Source: Asaia sp003994335 (GTDB taxonomy: Bacteria > Pseudomonadota > Alphaproteobacteria > Acetobacterales > Acetobacteraceae). Taken from it: DNA of 64,000 nucleotides. The notes under the pieces were generated by a model, which had not been told where the DNA came from, made no database searches, and saw only the letters and a program-made list of their open reading frames with translations. Location: positions 341,859-405,858 of the forward strand of contig NZ_JBBCOR010000003.1 in NCBI RefSeq assembly GCF_037151175.1, read 5' to 3'. Below, piece after piece: positions 8,327-15,573 of the stretch; position 1 is the stretch's first letter; each line of letters begins with the position of its first letter. The translations under genes and the position numbers were made by a program.

Positions 8327-9700
8327 TCAGCCCTGAAGCGGCGACCAGGCCGGATCCGAAGCGCCCGTATCGGTGCGGATGGGACGCTCATGGAATCCGG
8401 TGATATCGATCGTCCCGATTCCGCTCGAGAATCCGGCGCCGCCCGCTCCGGCCGCCGACTGGCGGCAGAAGGCAATGACACGACCATTGGGGCAGAAGGT
8501 GGGACTCTCGACGGTGAAGCCCTCAGTGAGAATGCGCTCACCCGTTCCATCCGGCCCCATGACGCCCAGAGAGAAACGGCCATTGGCGATCCGCGTGAAG
8601 GCGATCAGGTCGCCACGCGGAGACCAGACCGGTGACCCGTACGTACCATGGCCATAGGAGATACGACGCGCACCACCGCCAGAGGCGCTCATGATGTAGA
8701 GCTGCGGCGAACCGCCACGATCGGAGTTGAACACGATCTGACTGCCGTCAGGGCTGAAGCACGGACTGGTATCGATCGCACCCGAGTTGGTGATCTGGCG
8801 CTTCGAGCCGGAGCCGAGATCGACGACATAGATGTCCGACCCGCCCCCGCGCGTGGCAGAAAGCACCACCTGGCTGCCATTGGGAGCGAAGCGCGGTGCG
8901 AAAGAGATGCCCTCGAATTCGCCCAGCATGCGCTGGCTGCCTGAGCCAAGATCGAATGTGTAAACGCGCGGCCGATTATTGGCATACGACATGAACGCAA
9001 TCTGATCACGCACCGGGTTGAAGCGCGGCGTCAGGGTCAGCCACTGGCCGGAAGTCAGCACATGGCTATTCGCGCCGTCCTGATCCATCACGGCAAGACG
9101 GGTGATCTGGTGATGGCGCGGGCCGGTGCGGGCAATATAGGCGATGCGGGTGTCGAAATAGCCCTTCTCGCCCAGCATGCGCTCGTAAATCACGTCAGCG
9201 ATGGTGTGGGCGATGCGGCGCCAGTTCCCGGCGGAGGCCGTGTAGGCGGTACCCTGAATCTGCTCGCCCGTCAGTACGTTCCACAGGCGCATTTCCACGC
9301 GCGTGCTGCTCGATCCTGCGGCGCTGCCAGTCACAGCCGCGCGCGCGCCTTGCGCCTTGAGCGCGGCGAAATCCGGTGTTCCGCCCGAACCCGGCAGAAC
9401 GGTGAAAAGACCCGTGCTGTCCAGATCGGAAGAGATCACACTCGTAATCTGCTCACCCAGCCCGGGACCAAAAGAAGGGATCGAAATGGGGATCGGCGCG
9501 GTGCGGGCCTGATCGACCGTGATCTCCGCTTCACCCGGCGCGCTTGCCGCCTGAGCGAAAGCCCCGATCGGGGTTGCCAGTAATCCGCCAGCGGCAATCG
9601 ATGCCCCGAGCACAGAGCGGCGCGAGAACAGGGTGGAGAGGCTCTGGGCCTGCTCATCGGTCAGCAGGGGCATATCGGTACGGGACGTATCGCGTGACAT
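8327..9700 (-). CDS. tolB: Tol-Pal translocation protein TolB
   Basis: TolB is the periplasmic beta-propeller that bridges TolA and Pal. The N-terminal domain (about 50-190) is followed by propeller repeats recognisable as DTSPCFSPDGSQIVF, GSPVWSPRGDLIAF and related blades, ending in DPAWSPL. The leader holds SRRSVLGA followed by a moderately hydrophobic stretch and an Ala-rich cleavage region near AFAQA, which resembles a twin-arginine (Tat) signal. The ATG at 9700 is chosen; another in-frame ATG lies at 9733. It sits between tolA and pal as expected. Confidence 0.95.
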   Translation of the reverse strand: MSRDTSRTDMPLLTDEQAQSLSTLFSRRSVLGASIAAGGLLATPIGAFAQAASAPGEAEITVDQARTAPIPISIPSFGPGLGEQITSVISSDLDSTGLFTVLPGSGGTPDFAALKAQGARAAVTGSAAGSSSTRVEMRLWNVLTGEQIQGTAYTASAGNWRRIAHTIADVIYERMLGEKGYFDTRIAYIARTGPRHHQITRLAVMDQDGANSHVLTSGQWLTLTPRFNPVRDQIAFMSYANNRPRVYTFDLGSGSQRMLGEFEGISFAPRFAPNGSQVVLSATRGGGSDIYVVDLGSGSKRQITNSGAIDTSPCFSPDGSQIVFNSDRGGSPQLYIMSASGGGARRISYGHGTYGSPVWSPRGDLIAFTRIANGRFSLGVMGPDGTGERILTEGFTVESPTFCPNGRVIAFCRQSAAGAGGAGFSSGIGTIDITGFHERPIRTDTGASDPAWSPLQG

Positions 9701-9746
9701 GAATTCGAGTCTCTTGCGCTCTGGAAGGAACATGATCGGGAAAACC

Positions 9747-10742
9747 TCAGGGTCGGAACACGAATTTGAGTTCGTGCGTCTTGCCCAAAAGGTTTGACGG
9801 TATCGGGAGTTTCGAGCAGGTCGGGCTCAACACGGCATCGCGTGCGCGCTCGGCCAGCGCCCGATAAGACGGGTCGGCAGCTGCCTTCGCCTGGGTATCG
9901 GGTGCAAAACGCGCCATCCTTGCCTCTCCGGTCGCATCGATCGTGACGATCAGATGCGCGCTAAATGAGGCATAATTACGCGCTTCGGTATCCTCGGAAT
10001 AGCAGCGCCGCACAGAGCCCCCGATCGCCTTCTGCTCGGCCGAGCTGAGAGCGTTGGTGATGTCGCCATTGGGCGCCCCTCCCCCATTTGGCGCGCCACC
10101 CTGCTGCGGATTCGCGCGGGCTTTCGGCGGATGGGTCTGCTTCTGATCGGCGCGCATGGCATCGAGCGTCGCCAGCAGCGAATGCGAGTCGGCCTGGGTC
10201 TTCTTCGCCGCATTGGGCTGCGTGATGTGCGAGAAGGTCGGCGTCTCCGGCAGTTTGTCGACAGGCTGCGTCTGGGGCGACGGCGGCGCTACCTGCTTGG
10301 ACGCGGACGGCGGTGACGGCTTGGGCGGCGAGGCCTTGATGGGCTCTGCCGAGTCGTCGACCATTTTCTCTGGTGTCTTCACGTCAGGCAAAGGCGGCGT
10401 CTTGCTTTCCGCCGGCGGCGGAATAGGCGGCGGCGGCGGCGCAGGCGGCGGCGGTTCTTCCACGGGTTGAGGCGTGGGCGGCGTCGGGGCTGGCGGCGCA
10501 TCGGTGGGGGTCGGGGCGGGCGCAGGCGCAGGCTTTGGCGCAGGCGTATCCGCCTTGTGCGGGGTTGCCGGCGGACCGGAATCCTCAAACGCCATTTCGA
10601 CGGGCGGGGGCTCGGGGGGCTCGGGCGGCTTGCTCATGGGCAGGCGCACAAGCAGGAAGCCGATGAACAGCGCATGCGCTGCAACCGACGCTCCCAACGC
10701 ATAGCGGAAGCGCCGGACATCGGACCGACGGGGACGCAGCAA
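9747..10742 (-). CDS. tolA: TolA-like energy-transducing protein
   Basis: It links the TolQR proton motor to TolB/Pal. The 331-residue protein has one N-terminal membrane anchor (YALGASVAAHALFIGFLLV, about 14-32) and a long Pro/Ala/Lys-rich spacer (about 38-175) with PPEPPEPPP-type runs. The C-terminal TonB/TolA-like domain contains VRRCYSEDTEARN and LIVTIDATGEARMARF. Translation appears to start at a TTG. The sequence is divergent, as TolA usually is; position between tolR and tolB supports the call. A TonB-like name is possible from sequence alone. Confidence 0.88.
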   Translation of the reverse strand: MLRPRRSDVRRFRYALGASVAAHALFIGFLLVRLPMSKPPEPPEPPPVEMAFEDSGPPATPHKADTPAPKPAPAPAPTPTDAPPAPTPPTPQPVEEPPPPAPPPPPIPPPAESKTPPLPDVKTPEKMVDDSAEPIKASPPKPSPPSASKQVAPPSPQTQPVDKLPETPTFSHITQPNAAKKTQADSHSLLATLDAMRADQKQTHPPKARANPQQGGAPNGGGAPNGDITNALSSAEQKAIGGSVRRCYSEDTEARNYASFSAHLIVTIDATGEARMARFAPDTQAKAAADPSYRALAERARDAVLSPTCSKLPIPSNLLGKTHELKFVFRP

Positions 10743-10759
10743 GGCTGCTTCTCCTCTGG

Positions 10760-11194
10760 TTACTGGCCCGCGGCGGGCTGCTGGGCCAGCAGCGCCACGT
10801 GCGTGAAGCCACCCGAGGTAATCTTCCCCATGATGTCCATCACCTGTCCGTAATTGATATGAGCATCAGCGCGGACGAAAATGCGATGCTCCTTGTCATT
10901 CTGGGCGGCCTGCTGCAATTGGGCGACAAGCTGATCGGCCGAGACCGGGTCCTCACCCAGATAGATACCGCCATCGGCCTTGATCGACACCGTGATCGGC
11001 TTCGTATCGGCATTGAGCGGGCTGGCATCGGTTTTGGGAAGATCGACATTGACGCCGCTCGTCATCATGGGCGCCGTCACCATGAAGATGATCAGCAGCA
11101 CAAGCATGACGTCCACCAGAGGAGTCACGTTGATCTCCGACGCCGGGCGTCGCCTGCGGCCGCGTGCGGGGCCGCCCCCTGCAGACATGCCCAT
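10760..11194 (-). CDS. tolR: TolR, ExbD/TolR-family proton channel subunit
   Basis: This inner-membrane protein forms the proton channel with TolQ and energises TolA. The 144 residues start with a short Arg-rich cytoplasmic segment, then EINVTPLVDVMLVLLIIFMV with the conserved channel Asp. A periplasmic domain (about 50-135) follows. ATG at 11194 lies five bases downstream of the tolQ stop. Confidence 0.95.
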   Translation of the reverse strand: MGMSAGGGPARGRRRRPASEINVTPLVDVMLVLLIIFMVTAPMMTSGVNVDLPKTDASPLNADTKPITVSIKADGGIYLGEDPVSADQLVAQLQQAAQNDKEHRIFVRADAHINYGQVMDIMGKITSGGFTHVALLAQQPAAGQ

Positions 11195-11199
11195 GGCGC

Positions 11200-11916
11200 T
11201 TAGCTCCGCTCTTCCGACTGGCGCGACAGGATCGCGGCAAATTCAGTGCCGAAAGCATCCATGCGCTCGGCGAAATGATCGAGCGCAGAGCTGGTCACGT
11301 TATAGGCCACATAAGCGGGAATAGCGGTGACAAGACCGATCGCCGTCGCGAACAGCGCCTCGGAGATACCCGGCGCCACGACAGCGAGATTGGTGTTGTG
11401 CATGGCCGCGATCGAGCCAAAGGCATGCATGATACCCCAGACCGTCCCGAACAGGCCAACGAAGGGTGCAACCGGGCCGATGGTCGCCAGCGCCACGACG
11501 CGGCGGCTCAGGCGGTCCATTTCACGCGCAACAGTGATGTTGATGGCACGATCCACACGGTCGCGCACGCCCCCACGGGCGAGATCGATGCCGGTGATGC
11601 GCGCCGAGCGGCGCCATTCGCCCATGGCTGCGCCAAAAACGGCTGCCATGGGGTGGAGCGGTTTGGCACCATCGGAGTCGTATAGATCCTCCAGACTGCC
11701 ACCGGACCAGAAACGATCCTCGAATTCTGTCGCCTCGCGATTGACGCGACGGATCAGGATGATCTTCTCGATGATCACGGCCCAGACGAAGGCGCTGCAC
11801 AAGATCAGCCCCACCATGACCAGCTGCACCACGATGGATGCATGCAGGAACAAGTCCAACGGTGACAACCCTGAAGCGGCGGCCCCTAGGTCAGCCGCAT
11901 TTACCGCTCGATCCAA
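11200..11916 (-). CDS. tolQ: TolQ, ExbB/TolQ-family proton channel subunit
   Basis: TolQ is a three-pass inner-membrane component of the Tol motor. Membrane segments lie near residues 28-50, 145-170 and 185-210; the typical GTVWGIMHAF and PGISEALFATAIGLVTAIPA motifs are present. Translation starts at a TTG preceded by a strong AGGAGG ribosome-binding site. About 100 bases separate it from ybgC. Confidence 0.95.
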   Translation of the reverse strand: MDRAVNAADLGAAASGLSPLDLFLHASIVVQLVMVGLILCSAFVWAVIIEKIILIRRVNREATEFEDRFWSGGSLEDLYDSDGAKPLHPMAAVFGAAMGEWRRSARITGIDLARGGVRDRVDRAINITVAREMDRLSRRVVALATIGPVAPFVGLFGTVWGIMHAFGSIAAMHNTNLAVVAPGISEALFATAIGLVTAIPAYVAYNVTSSALDHFAERMDAFGTEFAAILSRQSEERS

Positions 11917-12015
11917 AAAAACCTCCTGAGGCTTCGTTCTGCGACACGCCTATACAGTGCATGCGTCATACGCGCCTATCCCGAATCGTCACGCATCATC
12001 ACATGCCGCCTGTCC

Positions 12016-12432
12016 TCAGGTCGGGCTCGACAATGCCTCCAAGGATGCACGCCATCGCGGCGGAATTCGGGCAGGTCGCCCGGAATTCTGCATGATGCAT
12101 GCCAGCTCGACTGTCAGCGTGGCGGCATGCATGTCGCCACACGTCACGATCTGGCGCAACTGGCAACGTGCGGAACCCACCGAATCGATCGTGGTCGTGA
12201 TCTCGGCCCAGTCATCGAGACGCAGGGGACGATGATACTCGATGGCAAGTTTCGTTACGACGAAGACGAGCCCGGTCTCTTCCTGAAGCACGGAGACGGG
12301 GGTTCCGGCCATGCGCAGGGCCTCGGTACGTGCGCGCTCGGCAAGCGCGAGATAGCGCGCATGATAGACAATACCGCCTGCATCCGTATCCTCGTAATAG
12401 ATACGGTAGCCGATCTTATGGGCTTTCATCAT
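12016..12432 (-). CDS. ybgC: Acyl-CoA thioesterase YbgC (hotdog fold)
   Basis: This 138-residue 4-hydroxybenzoyl-CoA-thioesterase-like enzyme is commonly the first gene of the tol-pal cluster. The active-site region YYEDTDAGGIVYHARYL is near residues 11-27, and the central VVTKLAIEYHRPLRLDDW strand is typical. Two adjacent ATG codons can serve as the start. Its start overlaps the ruvB end by 17 bases, which suggests cotranscription. Confidence 0.92.
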   Translation of the reverse strand: MMKAHKIGYRIYYEDTDAGGIVYHARYLALAERARTEALRMAGTPVSVLQEETGLVFVVTKLAIEYHRPLRLDDWAEITTTIDSVGSARCQLRQIVTCGDMHAATLTVELACIMQNSGRPARIPPRWRASLEALSSPT

Positions 12433-13474
12433 TCTCTCTCAACAGGTCGAACTGGTTGGAACGGGCCGAATCAGGAGCACTCAGACCCAGATGCGTCCAG
12501 CCGCGCTCTCCCAGCATCCGCCCGCGCGACGTGCGGAGCACCAGACCTTCCTGGATCAGATAGGGCTCGATCACATCTTCGAGCGTATCCCGCGCTTCGG
12601 CCAGCGCTGCGGCAAGCGTCTCGACCCCCACGGGTCCACCATGGTGATGCTCGGCGATACGCATCAGATAGCGCCTGTCCATTGCATCAAGCCCGACCGA
12701 ATCGACCTCCAGACGGTTCAAGGCCGCATCAGCCATCACACGGGTGATGGCCCGGTCGCGCGGCGCGCCAACGGCAGCGAAATCGCGCACCCGACGCAGG
12801 AGCCGACCGGCGATACGCGGTGTTCCGCGAGACCGGCGCGCAATTTCCTCAGCGCCATCCTCGGTCAGGTTCATGCCAAGCTTGGCCGCGCCCCGCGAGA
12901 CGATCAGCCGCAACTCCTCGGCGGTATAGAAAACTAGGCGTAACGGTATCCCGAAGCGGTCTCGGAGGGGCGTGGCAAGCAACCCGGCGCGCGTCGTGGC
13001 GGCGACCAGTGTGAACGGGGCGAGGTCGATACGCACCGAGCGCGCTGCGGGGCCCTCACCGATGATCAGATCGAGCTGGAAATCCTCCATCGCGGGATAG
13101 AGCACTTCCTCAATGGCAGGCTGCAGACGGTGGATCTCATCGATGAACAGGACATCATTGGGCTGCAGATTGGTGAGGATGGCTGCGAGGTCACCCGCAC
13201 GCTGGATAACAGGCCCCGATGTCGCGCGAAACCCGACACCGAGCTCACGCGCCACGATCTGGGCAAGCGTCGTCTTTCCCAGCCCCGGCGGACCGTGGAG
13301 CAGGACATGATCCAGCGCCTCGCCGCGGCTACGCGCCGCCTGGATGAACACGGAGAGGTTCTCGCAACTTGCGCGCTGTCCCGTGAAATCATCCAGTGTC
13401 TGGGGACGTAACCCGTGGTCGTTATCCTCGATGCGACGCTCCGGCGTCAGCGGGCCTCTGTCAGTCTCGCTCAT
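12416..13474 (-). CDS. ruvB: Holliday junction ATP-dependent helicase RuvB
   Basis: RuvB is the hexameric AAA+ motor that drives branch migration with RuvA. At 352 residues it has the normal length. It shows the N-terminal LRPQTLDDFTGQ motif, Walker A GPPGLGKTTLA, Walker B FIDEIHRL, sensor 1 ATTRAGLL and a C-terminal winged helix ending near the conserved GLVLRTSRGR. The order ruvC-ruvA-ruvB on one strand is typical. Confidence 0.97.
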   Translation of the reverse strand: MSETDRGPLTPERRIEDNDHGLRPQTLDDFTGQRASCENLSVFIQAARSRGEALDHVLLHGPPGLGKTTLAQIVARELGVGFRATSGPVIQRAGDLAAILTNLQPNDVLFIDEIHRLQPAIEEVLYPAMEDFQLDLIIGEGPAARSVRIDLAPFTLVAATTRAGLLATPLRDRFGIPLRLVFYTAEELRLIVSRGAAKLGMNLTEDGAEEIARRSRGTPRIAGRLLRRVRDFAAVGAPRDRAITRVMADAALNRLEVDSVGLDAMDRRYLMRIAEHHHGGPVGVETLAAALAEARDTLEDVIEPYLIQEGLVLRTSRGRMLGERGWTHLGLSAPDSARSNQFDLLRENDESP

Positions 13475-13595
13475 GATCGCATTCCGCCTTCGCTGCTATC
13501 CAACCCTCTATCCTGACCTCTGCCTCGCCCTGTGGCCCGCTCCCTCGCCCGCTCTCTGGCCCGCCACCCGACGTGACACCCACGTTCCGCCGGGA

Positions 13596-14201
13596 TCATC
13601 GCGCCAGATCCCGCAGGGCAAGGCGGATGATCTTGTCGAGCGTCGCGCCTTCATGCTCGGCCAGAATTCGGCTGAGCACAGGAAAGGCCTCAACACGACG
13701 AAAGCCGAGCCCGGCCAGCGCCTGCAGGGCATCCGCCTCAACAGAGCCCGCCGCGTTACTGGCACTGCGCCCGATCGGCGTGGCGCCGCTGGCCGGCATC
13801 TTGCCCACCTTACTCTTGAGCTCGGTCACAATGCGCTCGGCCAGGCGTGCGCCCACACCCGCAGCGCGCGTCAACGCCGCCTTGTCTCCTGCGCTGATCG
13901 ACAGAACGAGATCACCCGGTGTTGCAACGGAGAGTATGGCGAGCGCCACCTTGGCGCCTACGCCCTGAACCGTGGTCAGGAGGCGAAACCACTCCTGCTC
14001 GTCGGCGGTCAGAAAACCGTAGAGCTGGATCGCATCTTCGCGCACCACGGTCTCGATCAGCAACCGGGTCTTCTCTGGGGCGGCCGGAAGATTGGCGAGG
14101 GTGCGTGTCGAGGCAGAAACGAGATAACCGACACCATTCACATCCAGAATGCAGCGATCCGCTTCCGTGCTCACCACGATGCCCGTCAACAATCCGATCA
14201 T
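13596..14201 (-). CDS. ruvA: Holliday junction DNA-binding protein RuvA
   Basis: RuvA is the tetrameric protein that holds the four-way junction for RuvB. The 201-residue protein starts MIGLLTGIV, has an OB-fold domain with FLTADEQEWFRLLTTVQGVG (first helix-hairpin-helix), a second hairpin GVGARLAERIV, and a short C-terminal domain III that contacts RuvB. A gap of about 120 bases separates it from ruvB. Confidence 0.96.
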   Translation of the reverse strand: MIGLLTGIVVSTEADRCILDVNGVGYLVSASTRTLANLPAAPEKTRLLIETVVREDAIQLYGFLTADEQEWFRLLTTVQGVGAKVALAILSVATPGDLVLSISAGDKAALTRAAGVGARLAERIVTELKSKVGKMPASGATPIGRSASNAAGSVEADALQALAGLGFRRVEAFPVLSRILAEHEGATLDKIIRLALRDLAR

Positions 14202-14295
14202 GATTTGTTCCCCATACTCGTCTCACCTGCCCCGAAGGTCACTCTGCCAGACATACCGCCTCCCGTCACTCAGGGGGATGACACCGGCGTTCCTG

Positions 14296-14802
14296 TCAGG
14301 CCATACGCCTGCCGGAAGACACCTGCCGTGCCGTTTCCCGATGATGGGCATGGCAGATCGCCACCGCCAGGGCATCTGACGCATCGGCCTTGTGAATGAT
14401 CGCTCCGGGCAGAAGGCGCTTGACCATCATGGTGACCTGCTCCTTCGTGGCGGACCCGGTACCAACCACCGATTTCTTGACCATCATGGCCCCGTATTCA
14501 GCCACGGGCAGGCCTTCATAGGCGGGCGTCAGCAGGGCCACGCCGCGCGCATAGCCCAGCTTCAGCGTAGAGGCGCCGTTGCGGTTGACATAGGTCTCTT
14601 CCACGGCGGCCTCGGCGGGCTGGTAATCGCGTATCAGCTTTTGCAGCGCCCCGTGCAGCTCGCACAGACGCAGGGGAACGGATTCCGCCCCATCGGTCGC
14701 GATCACGCCGGAGGCAACATGCTGAAGCCTGTTGCCCTCCACATCGATCAGACCCCAGCCCATGAAGCGCAGACCGGGGTCAATCCCGAGAAGTCGGATC
14801 AA
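14296..14802 (-). CDS. ruvC: Crossover junction endodeoxyribonuclease RuvC
   Basis: RuvC is the resolvase that nicks Holliday junctions symmetrically. It starts at a TTG (MIRLLGIDPGLR) that overlaps the yebC stop as TTGA. Catalytic acidic residues are visible: D8 in LLGIDPG, E68-E69 in VEETYVN, and the C-terminal pair in KADASDALAVA followed by CHAHH. At 168 residues it has the usual length. Confidence 0.95.
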   Translation of the reverse strand: MIRLLGIDPGLRFMGWGLIDVEGNRLQHVASGVIATDGAESVPLRLCELHGALQKLIRDYQPAEAAVEETYVNRNGASTLKLGYARGVALLTPAYEGLPVAEYGAMMVKKSVVGTGSATKEQVTMMVKRLLPGAIIHKADASDALAVAICHAHHRETARQVSSGRRMA

Positions 14803-15548
14803 GCAGCCAGTGCCTGGGCGACGTCGTCGGGGATATCGAAATTGGCATAGACGGCCTGGATGTCGTCGTTGTCTTCCAGAACGTCGATCAGCTTCAGCAC
14901 CGAGCGTGCTTTTTCCTCATCCAGCGTCACCGTGTTCTCGGGGCGCCAGTCGAGCTTCGCCGAGCTTGGCTCACCGAAACGCGCCTCGAGGGCGTCACGC
15001 ACCGCGAAGAGGTTCTCCATTGCGCAGGTGATCTCATGCCCGTCCTGGGTGAGTTCGGCATTGTCGGCGCCGGCCTCGATCGCCGCATCGAGCATATCTT
15101 CTTCCGATGCTGCAGCCACCGGGTAGGTGACTACGCCCAGACGCTGGAACATGAACGAGACCGAGTTGCTCTCACCCATCGAGCCGCCATGCTTCGAGAA
15201 GGCCGCGCGGACCTCGCTGGCCGTACGATTGCGGTTGTCGGTCAGTCCCTCGACGATGACAGCGACGCCAGCAGGACCGTAGCCCTCGTAGCGGACCTCG
15301 ACATAATCCTCGCCACCACCAGCGCCGCTGGCCTTCTTGATGGCGCGCTCAACATTATCCTTGGGCATGTTCGCCTCACGCGCTGCGATCATGGCGGCAC
15401 GCAGGCGAGGATTGGAGGACGGGTCAGGCAGGCCGGAACGCGCCGCAACCGTGATTTCACGCAGGATCTTCGCAAACTGCTTGGCGCGCTTGGCGTCCTG
15501 CGCACCTTTGCGGTGCATGATGTTCTTGAATTGCGAATGACCGGCCAT
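14799..15548 (-). CDS. yebC: YebC/TACO1-family transcription or translation regulator
   Basis: The 249-residue protein begins MAGHSQFKNIMHRKGAQD, the family signature; the ATG at 15548 has a GAGG ribosome-binding site. The three-domain YebC fold is recognisable (EANMPKDNVERAIKKA, then VEGLTDNRNRTASEVRAAF). Members bind DNA or assist ribosomes at polyproline stretches, and yebC often precedes ruvC as here. The 44-residue upstream extension in the same frame is not family-like. Confidence 0.95.
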   Translation of the reverse strand: MAGHSQFKNIMHRKGAQDAKRAKQFAKILREITVAARSGLPDPSSNPRLRAAMIAAREANMPKDNVERAIKKASGAGGGEDYVEVRYEGYGPAGVAVIVEGLTDNRNRTASEVRAAFSKHGGSMGESNSVSFMFQRLGVVTYPVAAASEEDMLDAAIEAGADNAELTQDGHEITCAMENLFAVRDALEARFGEPSSAKLDWRPENTVTLDEEKARSVLKLIDVLEDNDDIQAVYANFDIPDDVAQALAA

Positions 15549-15573
15549 CAGAGCCTCCTCAACCTTGGGTGTC

